A stretch of 5,784 bases of DNA. It comes from Anaerolineaceae bacterium UBA5838. GTDB taxonomy: Bacteria > Chloroflexota > Anaerolineae > Anaerolineales > Anaerolineaceae. This document shows positions 1 to 5,784 of this stretch, in pieces. The DNA lies in NCBI GenBank assembly GCA_002432795.1, contig DJGU01000076.1, positions 1 to 5,784 on the forward strand. The letters run 5' to 3'. Within the stretch, counting starts at the first letter, position 1, and every line of letters begins with the position of its first letter. Under the pieces are notes generated by a model. That model did not search any database. It was not told where the DNA came from and saw nothing but the letters and a program-made list of their open reading frames with translations. The translations under genes were made by a program, and so were the position numbers.

Positions 1-89
1 TTAAGACTTATGAGAGTATTGATACCCAGGAAAGTCAAAAACCTGTTAATGGATCAGGTAAACGTGTTAAAAGATTCTTTGTCTACTAA
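1..89 (+). CDS. 3' end of an upstream gene, possibly CpaE/TadZ-like ATPase (partial)
   Basis: The frame with codons starting at base 3 is open from the left edge to a TAA at 87-89 and encodes 28 residues. The segment is hydrophilic and ends in GSGKRVKRFFVY. Its codons resemble those of the genes downstream. The stop lies 24 bases before the tadB start, which leaves room for the tadB ribosome binding site. A polar linker ending in a basic-aromatic tail is common at the C-terminus of CpaE/TadZ MinD-like ATPases, which often sit next to cpaF and tadB in tad operons. No catalytic motif is visible, so the product name is a guess from context. Another frame is open to a TAA at 112-114, overlapping the tadB ATG by one base. 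It reads less like a protein tail, with rarer Arg codons. Confidence 0.45.
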   Translation, partial: KTYESIDTQESQKPVNGSGKRVKRFFVY

Positions 90-100
90 GAAACGCAATC

Positions 101-106
101 AAGGAG
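101..106 (+). promoter_or_regulatory. Ribosome binding site of tadB
   Basis: AAGGAG lies 7 bases upstream of the ATG at 114. It is the strongest Shine-Dalgarno match in the window and supports that start codon. Confidence 0.75.
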
Positions 107-113
107 TCATGTA

Positions 114-1103
114 ATGGAACAACGCACTGTCTTGTTGGTTCTATTGGCAATCCTGATAGTGAGCACGATGGGGCTATACCTCATTGTCAAATGGATTTCC
201 AGATACCTTGGATTGTCAAAAGAAAAAGAGCGTGTATCGCGTTTTGTCACATCAAGTGATAGCAGCCAGACAGCAGAGACTGGAAAAAAGGCAGACCGAT
301 TAGAAAACCTTCTGAATTCCGGTTTTCGAGAAAAGCTAAACAAGTCTCTAGCCAGAATATCTTCCGAAAAAACGCGACAAAAGCTTTCCAGTGCGTATTG
401 GCCAATCACTGATACTGAATTCATCCTGTCAAGATATGTGGGGACTATTCTCGCCTTTATCTTGGGTCTGTTCATTACCGGAAGTATATTAGGCGGCTTG
501 TTCCTGGCTACTCTTGCGCTGATGTTGCCGCCGATAATATTAGATCTCGCCATAAGCAATCGTCAACGTAAGTTTTCCAACCAGTTATTGGACGTATTGA
601 TTCTGATTAAAGGCGCAGTACAGGCGGGTTATGGTCTAATGCAGGCTTTAGATCTGGCTGTCAACGAGATCCAAGCTCCAGCTTCAGAGGAGTTTTCCCG
701 GGTCATACGAGAAGTTCGCCTGGGCTTAACTCTGGAAAACGCACTTACTAATCTCTCCAAGAGGATGGATAATGACGACCTTTATATTGTGGTAACCGCT
801 ATCATCATTAATACACAAGTCGGCGGCAACCTTTCCGTTGTTCTGGAATCCACAATAAGTACCATCCGCAGCCGTATGCAGATTATGGCAGAGATCCGTT
901 CACTAACCTCATATTCCCGCTTAGTCGCAAACATACTCACGCTGACGCCCATATTTGCCGCTATTGGCTTGTACGTTATTTCAAGGGATTATTTTGAACC
1001 TGTTAAGACTTCTCTGATTGCACAAATAGGGTTAGGCATGGCATTGCTTATGGTTTTGATTGGCAATCTTTGGCTTCGCCGCATGACCGATATTAAGGTA
1101 TAG
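114..1103 (+). CDS. tadB: TadB-like type II secretion F-domain platform protein
   Basis: This 329-residue inner-membrane protein is one half of the Tad/Flp pilus assembly platform, on which the CpaF ATPase is thought to act. Hydrophobic segments lie at about residues 5-27, 108-145 (long enough for two spans), 270-290 and 299-320. The cytoplasmic T2SSF domain falls between about 155 and 270. Family signatures are visible: a QLLDVLILIKGAVQAGYGLMQAL-type helix pair at 157-179, acidic EEFSRVIREVRLG at 192-204, and QVGGNLSVVLE at 235-245 followed by the IRSRM stretch at 251-255. The length is typical of TadB. The start is fixed by AAGGAG 7 bases upstream. tadC begins 16 bases after the stop, so the two genes are surely co-transcribed. 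TadB is preferred over generic GspF/PilC because GspF/PilC proteins carry two F domains in one chain, while here there are two single-domain genes in tandem. Confidence 0.9.
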   Translation: MEQRTVLLVLLAILIVSTMGLYLIVKWISRYLGLSKEKERVSRFVTSSDSSQTAETGKKADRLENLLNSGFREKLNKSLARISSEKTRQKLSSAYWPITDTEFILSRYVGTILAFILGLFITGSILGGLFLATLALMLPPIILDLAISNRQRKFSNQLLDVLILIKGAVQAGYGLMQALDLAVNEIQAPASEEFSRVIREVRLGLTLENALTNLSKRMDNDDLYIVVTAIIINTQVGGNLSVVLESTISTIRSRMQIMAEIRSLTSYSRLVANILTLTPIFAAIGLYVISRDYFEPVKTSLIAQIGLGMALLMVLIGNLWLRRMTDIKV

Positions 1104-1106
1104 AGC

Positions 1107-1113
1107 AAAGGTG
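1107..1113 (+). promoter_or_regulatory. Ribosome binding site of tadC
   Basis: AAAGGTG ends 6 bases before the ATG at 1120, in the 16-base gap after tadB. It supports the chosen tadC start. Confidence 0.55.
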
Positions 1114-1119
1114 TAACTG

Positions 1120-2091
1120 ATGATAGATTTTCTTGCCCATTCCAGTCCATATCTAATTCTTGGTACAGCAGTAATCGCTGTTCTGGGCCTGGGAATTGTT
1201 TTTTATGCCATCGCCAAGTTGTTGATAGGTGGCAGCAGATTATCTGCTCGTCTCGAGCAGGTTATTGAACCTATCCCAGAAGTCGATAATAATCCTCTCG
1301 AAAAGCAAATTATCGGACGTGAGATAACTGGATCTTTGTTTAGCCGGACTGTTGAAAGTTGGGTTTACAAATTTCTTGGTTTTTTGGGAAGGTTCACACC
1401 CGAAAAGAGCATTGCAGCATTAGAACACAAACTGGAGATTGCTGGTCATCCTAAAAATTTACACGCCCGGCAATTTTATTCGCTGCAATTCCTTTTTTTG
1501 CTTGGCGGCATTGGTATTGCTTATTTTCTCAATCGTGATATCAGCGCAATAAACACAACCAATCTTCTGTATGGTGTAGCGAGCATCTTTGTTTTTTATG
1601 AACTGCCTGTTGTCTGGCTGAACAGGCAAATGCGCGCCAGGCAGGAGGAGATAGAAAGGGGTCTGCCGGATGTATTGGACATGCTTTCAGTTTGTGCCAG
1701 CGCTGGTTTGGGGTTTGATCAGTCCCTGCAAAAAATCAGTCAGCATTGGGATACCGAGCTTGGAAGGGAATTTTTGAGAGTGACCGGCGAAATGGAACTC
1801 GGTGAAACCCGCTCGGACGCTTTAAAGAATATGAGAAATCGTTTGGATGTGAAAGATCTTTCTCAGTTCATTTCCATTATCACCCAGGCAGAAAAAATTG
1901 GTATGAGTTATGCTGAAGTGCTTCAGAGCCAGGCGCTGCAGATGCGTATGCTGCGCCAACAACGTGTTCGTGAAAATGTCAACAAACTTCCTGGCAAGAT
2001 GGTCATCCCCATGGCGTTGTTGATATTTCCTGCCATTCTTGCGGTTATCTTGGTCCCAATCATTCCTGTGATAATGAATGCTTTTAAATAA
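1120..2091 (+). CDS. tadC: TadC-like type II secretion F-domain platform protein
   Basis: This 323-residue inner-membrane protein is the second platform subunit and probably pairs with TadB. Hydrophobic segments lie at about residues 10-36, 121-137, 147-166 and 293-319. The T2SSF domain spans about 180-305. Seen motifs match TadC: ERGLPDVLDMLSVCASAGLGFDQSL at 179-203, the acidic helix EMELGETRSDAL at 224-235, then QAEKIGMSYAEVLQSQA at 256-272. After these come the RQQRVRENVNKLPGK stretch at 279-293 and the last span. The LPxKM-[IL]P junction before the last span is characteristic of TadC proteins. ATG 1120 has a Shine-Dalgarno-like AAAGGTG upstream. The 3' end overlaps the longest reading of the next gene by 14 bases. 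Assignment to TadC rather than a second TadB rests on these motifs and on its position just after TadB. Confidence 0.9.
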   Translation: MIDFLAHSSPYLILGTAVIAVLGLGIVFYAIAKLLIGGSRLSARLEQVIEPIPEVDNNPLEKQIIGREITGSLFSRTVESWVYKFLGFLGRFTPEKSIAALEHKLEIAGHPKNLHARQFYSLQFLFLLGGIGIAYFLNRDISAINTTNLLYGVASIFVFYELPVVWLNRQMRARQEEIERGLPDVLDMLSVCASAGLGFDQSLQKISQHWDTELGREFLRVTGEMELGETRSDALKNMRNRLDVKDLSQFISIITQAEKIGMSYAEVLQSQALQMRMLRQQRVRENVNKLPGKMVIPMALLIFPAILAVILVPIIPVIMNAFK

Positions 2092-3916
2092 AGACAAATC
2101 AGAAAGTAAACCGATGACTAATTCGAAAAAAACCAGTCAGAATTCCACTGAAGATTTCGACATAAATGATTCTCAAGAATTAGATATTCCAAATGATAAA
2201 TTTGAGTTTTCAAGTGATCCTGAATACCTCAAATTGATTGAGCATTATCAAAAAGGGGAGTTTAGCGAGTGCGAACAATTAATGGGAAGCCTCGAATTAC
2301 GGTACCCCGAACAACCTGAACTTCGAAGGATCAGGGAAGACCTCGAAATGAAGGGGTCTGTTAATAGTTTGACCGCTTCGATTTGGAAGAAAGAGACGCT
2401 CGCCAAAGGCAAGGTTACGCTAAAGCTGATACTTTTCGGTCTGGTCGTAATTATCGGGATTGGTGCTGTATTTTTTGCTTCCTCTCTAATTTTCCTTAAG
2501 AACAGACCCCTGGAACCCACTTCGAATGTAAATTCACAGCTCGATTCGCTGTATTTACAGGCTGAACAGCTTTTACAAACTGGGCAGCCATCTTCTGCTT
2601 TGCAGGTTGTATTAAAAATCAGGGCGCTTGATCCTGATTATCAGCATCTTCCGGAATTGATTGAACAAACGAATAAACTTCTGGAATTTGAAGCTCATTA
2701 CAAAACTGCTACAGATTTGATTGATAAGGGCGAAAAGGATGAAGCCTTGAGAGTGCTTAAACTCCTTGAATCTGAAAGCCCTGGTATGTGGGATATCCCT
2801 CAACGGATAGCTACCATCGAAAAAGAAAAGAAAATTTCTGAATACCTTAAGGCAGGCGATTCTGCTTATCAGAACAAGGAATGGGGGAAGGTCATTGAAG
2901 CTTACGAAGGTGTCTTAGCGCTCGACGAGCAGTTGAACAATACAACGATGAAAGAGCAGTTGTTATTTGCTTACCTTAATAGCATTATCGGCAAGCTTCA
3001 AAACGATAATACTTCTTTAGAAGACATAACACTTTCAGAACAGTATTATCGTAAAGCAGTGACCCTTATTCCCCAAAATAAGGAGTTTGTCAGTCAGCGG
3101 GAGAATTTGCAGAATATTAGCAGGGATCTGCTTGAAAAAAAATATACGCAGCTTGCCAGGGCAAATCTTGCAGATAAAAATCAGACAGTCAGTTCCGTAA
3201 ATCAAGCCGTTTATTACCTGGGAAAGGCATTGAACCTAAATCCTGACAATGCGGGATTGCAGGCAGAATATAACAATGCTAATTCCTACCAAGAGGCATT
3301 GGATAGTTTTATTGATATGGATTGGGTTGAAGCGGTGGCTAAGGCTGAAACGGTGGTAGCTGCAGATAAGCATTTTGCTGGTGGCAATGCAAGTGCCTTG
3401 CTTTATGAAGCGTACTACGCGTTAGGGAAGAAGCATTACAATTCCGGTCTTTATCTTGATGCCCGGGAAGTTCTGGAAAAAGCGGAGATTCTTGCATGGG
3501 AGAATGGCGATAATCGCTTGAAGATATTCCAGGTTCAAATTCTTCTTGGCGATTCAATCGGAAGAGTGGGGGACTATGAGAATGCAGTTTCGTACTATCA
3601 GTATGCTCTTAACGCCATTAATTTCCAGGAAAAGATAGCCTCAAATTCAGACCTCCAGAATAAGTACAGGGGGGCTGAACAATTGGCAGCGGCAGGAGAT
3701 TATCAAGCTGCATCTACAACTTTCCAGGATTTATTAGGGCAAGTAGACATAATATATACTCTCTCTGAAGTTGAAGTGAGCTCTGGTGTTTGCCTGGCTC
3801 TTTTTGCTAACGAGAATTTTTCCACTCTGGATGCTGTCATAAAAGCAAATGAACTTCCCACTAATATGGTGATATCATTTGGTAGAGTGTTGAGAGTGCC
3901 TTCAATACAAAAATAA
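2078..3916 (+). CDS. Single-span membrane protein with TPR repeats and C-terminal LysM-like domain
   Basis: I do not recognise a named gene. The 612 residues show a polar N-terminus (1-45) and a TPR-like helical hairpin (about 46-92). A Lys-rich stretch (104-112) precedes one membrane span (about 114-140), and a long helical region runs from 154 to about 555. The charges predict N-terminus inside and C-terminus outside. TPR-like hairpins are clearest at 157-190, 205-238, 254-287, 376-402, 440-474, 482-515 and 527-555, with the A/G/Y/P spacing typical of TPRs. Residues 564-608 align gap-free by eye with LysM: the TLDAVIKANELPTNMVIS core, then GRVLRVP, but GDT is replaced by GVC. TPR proteins commonly act as assembly scaffolds, and LysM binds N-acetylglucosamine polymers such as peptidoglycan. 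The position between tadC and cpaF suggests a Tad accessory that couples platform and envelope; this is inference. ATG 2078 overlaps tadC and has no visible ribosome site. In-frame ATG 2114, with AGAAAG 7 bases upstream, is an equally good start and would remove 12 residues. Confidence 0.85.
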   Translation: MLLNKDKSESKPMTNSKKTSQNSTEDFDINDSQELDIPNDKFEFSSDPEYLKLIEHYQKGEFSECEQLMGSLELRYPEQPELRRIREDLEMKGSVNSLTASIWKKETLAKGKVTLKLILFGLVVIIGIGAVFFASSLIFLKNRPLEPTSNVNSQLDSLYLQAEQLLQTGQPSSALQVVLKIRALDPDYQHLPELIEQTNKLLEFEAHYKTATDLIDKGEKDEALRVLKLLESESPGMWDIPQRIATIEKEKKISEYLKAGDSAYQNKEWGKVIEAYEGVLALDEQLNNTTMKEQLLFAYLNSIIGKLQNDNTSLEDITLSEQYYRKAVTLIPQNKEFVSQRENLQNISRDLLEKKYTQLARANLADKNQTVSSVNQAVYYLGKALNLNPDNAGLQAEYNNANSYQEALDSFIDMDWVEAVAKAETVVAADKHFAGGNASALLYEAYYALGKKHYNSGLYLDAREVLEKAEILAWENGDNRLKIFQVQILLGDSIGRVGDYENAVSYYQYALNAINFQEKIASNSDLQNKYRGAEQLAAAGDYQAASTTFQDLLGQVDIIYTLSEVEVSSGVCLALFANENFSTLDAVIKANELPTNMVISFGRVLRVPSIQK

Positions 3917-3945
3917 AATTCGTCGAAGTTTTCAGACAAGCCAAC

Positions 3946-3950
3946 AGGAA
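3946..3950 (+). promoter_or_regulatory. Ribosome binding site of cpaF
   Basis: AGGAA followed by AAACT puts this site 5 bases before the ATG at 3956. The 39-base gap after the TPR gene shows no hairpin or clear promoter, so cpaF is probably read from the same transcript. Confidence 0.5.
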
Positions 3951-3955
3951 AAACT

Positions 3956-5284
3956 ATGTTTACAAATCGGCCAGCGCTAAAAAAGACCACAGATACCACC
4001 GATACGGTTGGGCAACTAAAATTTTCTGACCTCAAGAAGGAATTCTATGATGTCCGTGACAAAGTTCAGCAAGTACTGCTGAACAATAATAGTCACAATG
4101 AAAATCTTGATCCACAAAAGTTAAGAGAGAAGATCGAAGACATCTATAACCAGGTCTTGGCGGAAGAGAATCTGCTATATAACCTCTCCACCAGAAAGGG
4201 AATGCTTAACTGGATCCTGGCTGATATTACTGGATATGGTCCACTTGAACCACTTTTGAGTGATGAGGAAATCACAGAGATTATGGTTAATGGATGTGAT
4301 CAAATCTATGTTGAACGTTTTGGCAAGATTGAGTTAACTGATGTTAGATTCGAGAATGACACCCATTTAATGCGCGTAATTGATCGTATTATCTCTCCCA
4401 TTGGTCGACGTGTGGATGAGACTTCCCCGATGGTGGATGCCCGATTGCCAAGTGGTTACCGTGTCAATGCCATTATTTCGCCACTTTCTCTCATTGGTCC
4501 GGTGCTCACTATCCGTAAATTTGCCGCGAAGCCTTTCACCATTCAGGATTTGATAGCAAACAACACGATCTCGTATGCATTGGCGAATTTTCTCAAGAGC
4601 TGTGTGGAAGCCAGGATTAATATTGTGGTTTCAGGTGGAACAGGTACAGGTAAGTCGACGTTTCTCAACGTGCTCTCCTCATTCATTCCAGAGGATGAAC
4701 GCGTGATTACTATTGAAGATACAGCCGAGCTGCAGATGCATCAACCTCATGTTGTTCGCCTCGAAAAACGGCCACCCAATATTGAAGATAAAGGTGAGAT
4801 CACAATTCGCCAACTCTTGATAAATGCCCTGCGTATGCGCCCAGACCGTATTATTGTGGGTGAGTGCCGCGGAGGTGAAGCTTTGGATATGCTTCAGGCG
4901 ATGAACACGGGGCATGATGGCTCCATGACTACCGTCCATGCAAACAGCCCACGCGATGTGTTGCGAAGAATTGAGACCATGGTGATGATGGCTGGTATGG
5001 AATTACCGCTTAAAGCCATCCGTGAACAAGTCGCGTCTTCCATAGATTTAGTTATTCATCAAGAGCGCTTAAAAGATGGCACCCGAAAGGTTACCAAGGT
5101 TTCTGAGGTTCAGGGCATGGAAGGCGATACGATCGTCATGCAGGATCTTTTTACGTTCCAATTCGCTGGTATTCAAAATGGAATAGTGAAAGGTGTTCTC
5201 AAACCTACTGGACTTCGACCTCAGTTCTTGGAAAAACTTATCGCCAACGGAATTGAAATCCCGGATAGTGTTTTTGAAAAATAG
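3956..5284 (+). CDS. cpaF: CpaF/TadA family secretion ATPase of the Tad pilus system
   Basis: This 442-residue cytoplasmic protein is a type II/IV secretion ATPase of the GspE/VirB11 superfamily, CpaF/TadA branch. It would form a hexamer that powers pilus assembly through TadB and TadC. The N-terminal helical region (about 20-90) leads into the CpaF hallmark ADITGYGPLEPLLSDEEITE at 89-108 and VNGCDQIYVERFGKIE at 111-126. The sensor region RRVDETSPMVDARLPSGYRV spans 151-170. Walker A is GGTGTGKST at 227-235 (Lys233, Ser234). The Asp box is TIEDTAELQ at 252-260. Walker B is RIIVGECRGGE at 298-308, with Glu303. The His box runs from TGHDGSMTTVHANSP at 318-332, with His320 and His328. All catalytic elements look intact and the length is usual for the family. 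No FHA domain or Cys4 zinc motif is present; the latter separates it from GspE/PilB. ATG 3956 has AGGAA 5 bases upstream. The DUF192 gene follows within about 20 bases. Confidence 0.95.
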   Translation: MFTNRPALKKTTDTTDTVGQLKFSDLKKEFYDVRDKVQQVLLNNNSHNENLDPQKLREKIEDIYNQVLAEENLLYNLSTRKGMLNWILADITGYGPLEPLLSDEEITEIMVNGCDQIYVERFGKIELTDVRFENDTHLMRVIDRIISPIGRRVDETSPMVDARLPSGYRVNAIISPLSLIGPVLTIRKFAAKPFTIQDLIANNTISYALANFLKSCVEARINIVVSGGTGTGKSTFLNVLSSFIPEDERVITIEDTAELQMHQPHVVRLEKRPPNIEDKGEITIRQLLINALRMRPDRIIVGECRGGEALDMLQAMNTGHDGSMTTVHANSPRDVLRRIETMVMMAGMELPLKAIREQVASSIDLVIHQERLKDGTRKVTKVSEVQGMEGDTIVMQDLFTFQFAGIQNGIVKGVLKPTGLRPQFLEKLIANGIEIPDSVFEK

Positions 5285-5303
5285 AGACCATATTAGAAAA
5301 ACA

Positions 5304-5672
5304 TTGAAAACTTGCATTCTCACTAAATCCACGGCGCAGTCTGCAAGAATTCAAGTTACCTATTGTGATAGCTTTTTAAGCAAACTGAGAGGGCTGATGT
5401 TTTCCAGGCAGATCCCTGTGGATTACGGCATCATCCTTGTGGAATACAAAGAATCCAAAATAAACACCTCAATTCATATGCTGTTTATGAATTTCGATCT
5501 TAGCGTGCTGTGGTTAAATAAAGACTTGGTTGTTGTGGATAAAGTGCTTGCAAAAAGGTGGGTTCCGATTTATTTGCCGAAAACCCGTGCGCAGTACGTG
5601 GTTGAGCTCCACTCCAATCAAATTGCCAACTTCTCAATTGGAGACCAGTTGCTTCTATTGGACCTCCAATAA
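5304..5672 (+). CDS. DUF192 family protein, non-ATG start
   Basis: This is a small protein of the DUF192 family, whose biochemical role is unsettled. Numbered from TTG 5304 it has 122 residues, the normal length for a stand-alone DUF192 domain. Visible family features are the opening strands TCILTKSTAQSARIQVTYCDS (3-23), the KLRGLMFSR signature (27-35), and the core SIHMLFMNFDLSVLWLNKD (56-74) with its I-H-x3-F-M-x-F-x-L pattern. The VVVDKVLAKRWVP segment (76-88), YVVEL (98-102) and the closing SIGDQLLL (111-118) follow. The frame is open back to a GTG at 5193, inside cpaF, and contains another GTG at 5268. No ATG is available. I prefer TTG 5304 because the domain starts there as in other family members and it clears cpaF by 19 bases. 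Only a weak AGAAAA lies upstream. No signal peptide is visible with this start. The family is sure; the start is not. Confidence 0.8.
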   Translation: MKTCILTKSTAQSARIQVTYCDSFLSKLRGLMFSRQIPVDYGIILVEYKESKINTSIHMLFMNFDLSVLWLNKDLVVVDKVLAKRWVPIYLPKTRAQYVVELHSNQIANFSIGDQLLLLDLQ

Positions 5673-5784
5673 TTTTCAGTTAATTCAATAATTTAGATTG
5701 TCCTGACGATGGAACTTGGAATCCCGCAATATCATGTGCAATAAAGAACCATATGCCCAATAGTCCGTGATCAAGGAAAAAAAG
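5673..5784 (+). other. Gene-free right end with possible ribosome site for a following gene
   Basis: These 112 bases contain no supported reading frame and no strong terminator hairpin. AAGGAAAAAAAG at 5773-5784 is purine-rich and could be the ribosome binding site of a + strand gene beginning just outside the window. This is a weak call because the window ends before any start codon. Confidence 0.3.

Noticed and set aside
1..114. Alternative upstream frame ending TAA at 112-114, overlapping the tadB ATG by one base
   Set aside because: A one-base overlap would be attractive for coupling, but the product reads less like a natural C-terminus and uses rarer Arg codons than the frame ending at 89. 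Not fully excluded.
107..559. 150-codon open frame on the - strand
   Set aside because: It lies fully antisense to tadB, has no family resemblance and a low-complexity, Arg/Ser-rich product; it is a shadow of the coding strand.
1822..2097. 91-codon - strand open frame across the tadC end
   Set aside because: Antisense to a clear T2SSF domain; the product is His/Arg-rich without any recognisable fold.
3917..3955. 39-base gap before cpaF as a promoter or terminator
   Set aside because: No hairpin with a T-run and no convincing -35/-10 pair; it only holds the cpaF ribosome binding site.
3703..4035. 110-codon - strand open frame spanning the TPR-cpaF junction
   Set aside because: It covers the LysM-like end and the cpaF start on the other strand, both of which have protein-level support; no motif or ribosome site supports it.
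5716..5745. Possible promoter: TTGGAA with AATAAA 18 bases downstream
   Set aside because: The -10 matches only 4 of 6 bases, spacing is off optimum, and such matches are expected by chance in AT-rich intergenic DNA.
1..5784. CRISPR arrays, tRNA or rRNA genes, insertion sequences
   Set aside because: No regularly spaced direct repeats, no tRNA-like cloverleaf or rRNA segments, and no transposase motifs were seen on either strand.

Overview
This window looks like part of a Tad/Flp-type (type IVc pilus) secretion operon. All recognisable genes lie on the + strand and are tightly packed. DNA composition is moderate in GC. The gene set (two T2SSF platform proteins, a membrane-anchored TPR protein, a CpaF ATPase and a DUF192 protein) and the divergent platform proteins recall tad clusters of Chloroflexota such as Anaerolineae. 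That taxonomic guess is inference from memory of such clusters, not something the sequence proves.

Layout: the first ~90 bases are probably the 3' end of an upstream gene, whose basic-aromatic tail would fit a CpaE/TadZ-like ATPase. Next come tadB (114-1103) and tadC (1120-2091), the paired inner-membrane platform proteins. A 612-residue protein (2078-3916) follows, with a cytoplasmic N-terminus, one membrane span, many TPR-like helical hairpins and a degenerate C-terminal LysM-like domain. Then comes cpaF/tadA (3956-5284), the hexameric secretion ATPase with intact Walker A, Asp, Walker B and His boxes. Almost directly after it is a small DUF192-family protein (best start TTG 5304, end 5672). 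The last 112 bases hold no gene I can support, only a possible ribosome binding site at the extreme right edge for a gene outside the window.

How the genes work together: CpaF would hydrolyse ATP in the cytoplasm and drive the TadB-TadC platform to assemble or retract a Flp-like pilus or to secrete. The TPR/LysM protein has the topology to link the cytoplasmic side to the envelope, so it is the best candidate for an under-described accessory part. Pilins, prepilin peptidase, CpaB/RcpC and secretin are not in this window. The gene order (platform genes first, ATPase after an intervening TPR gene) differs from the usual cpaF-tadB-tadC order.
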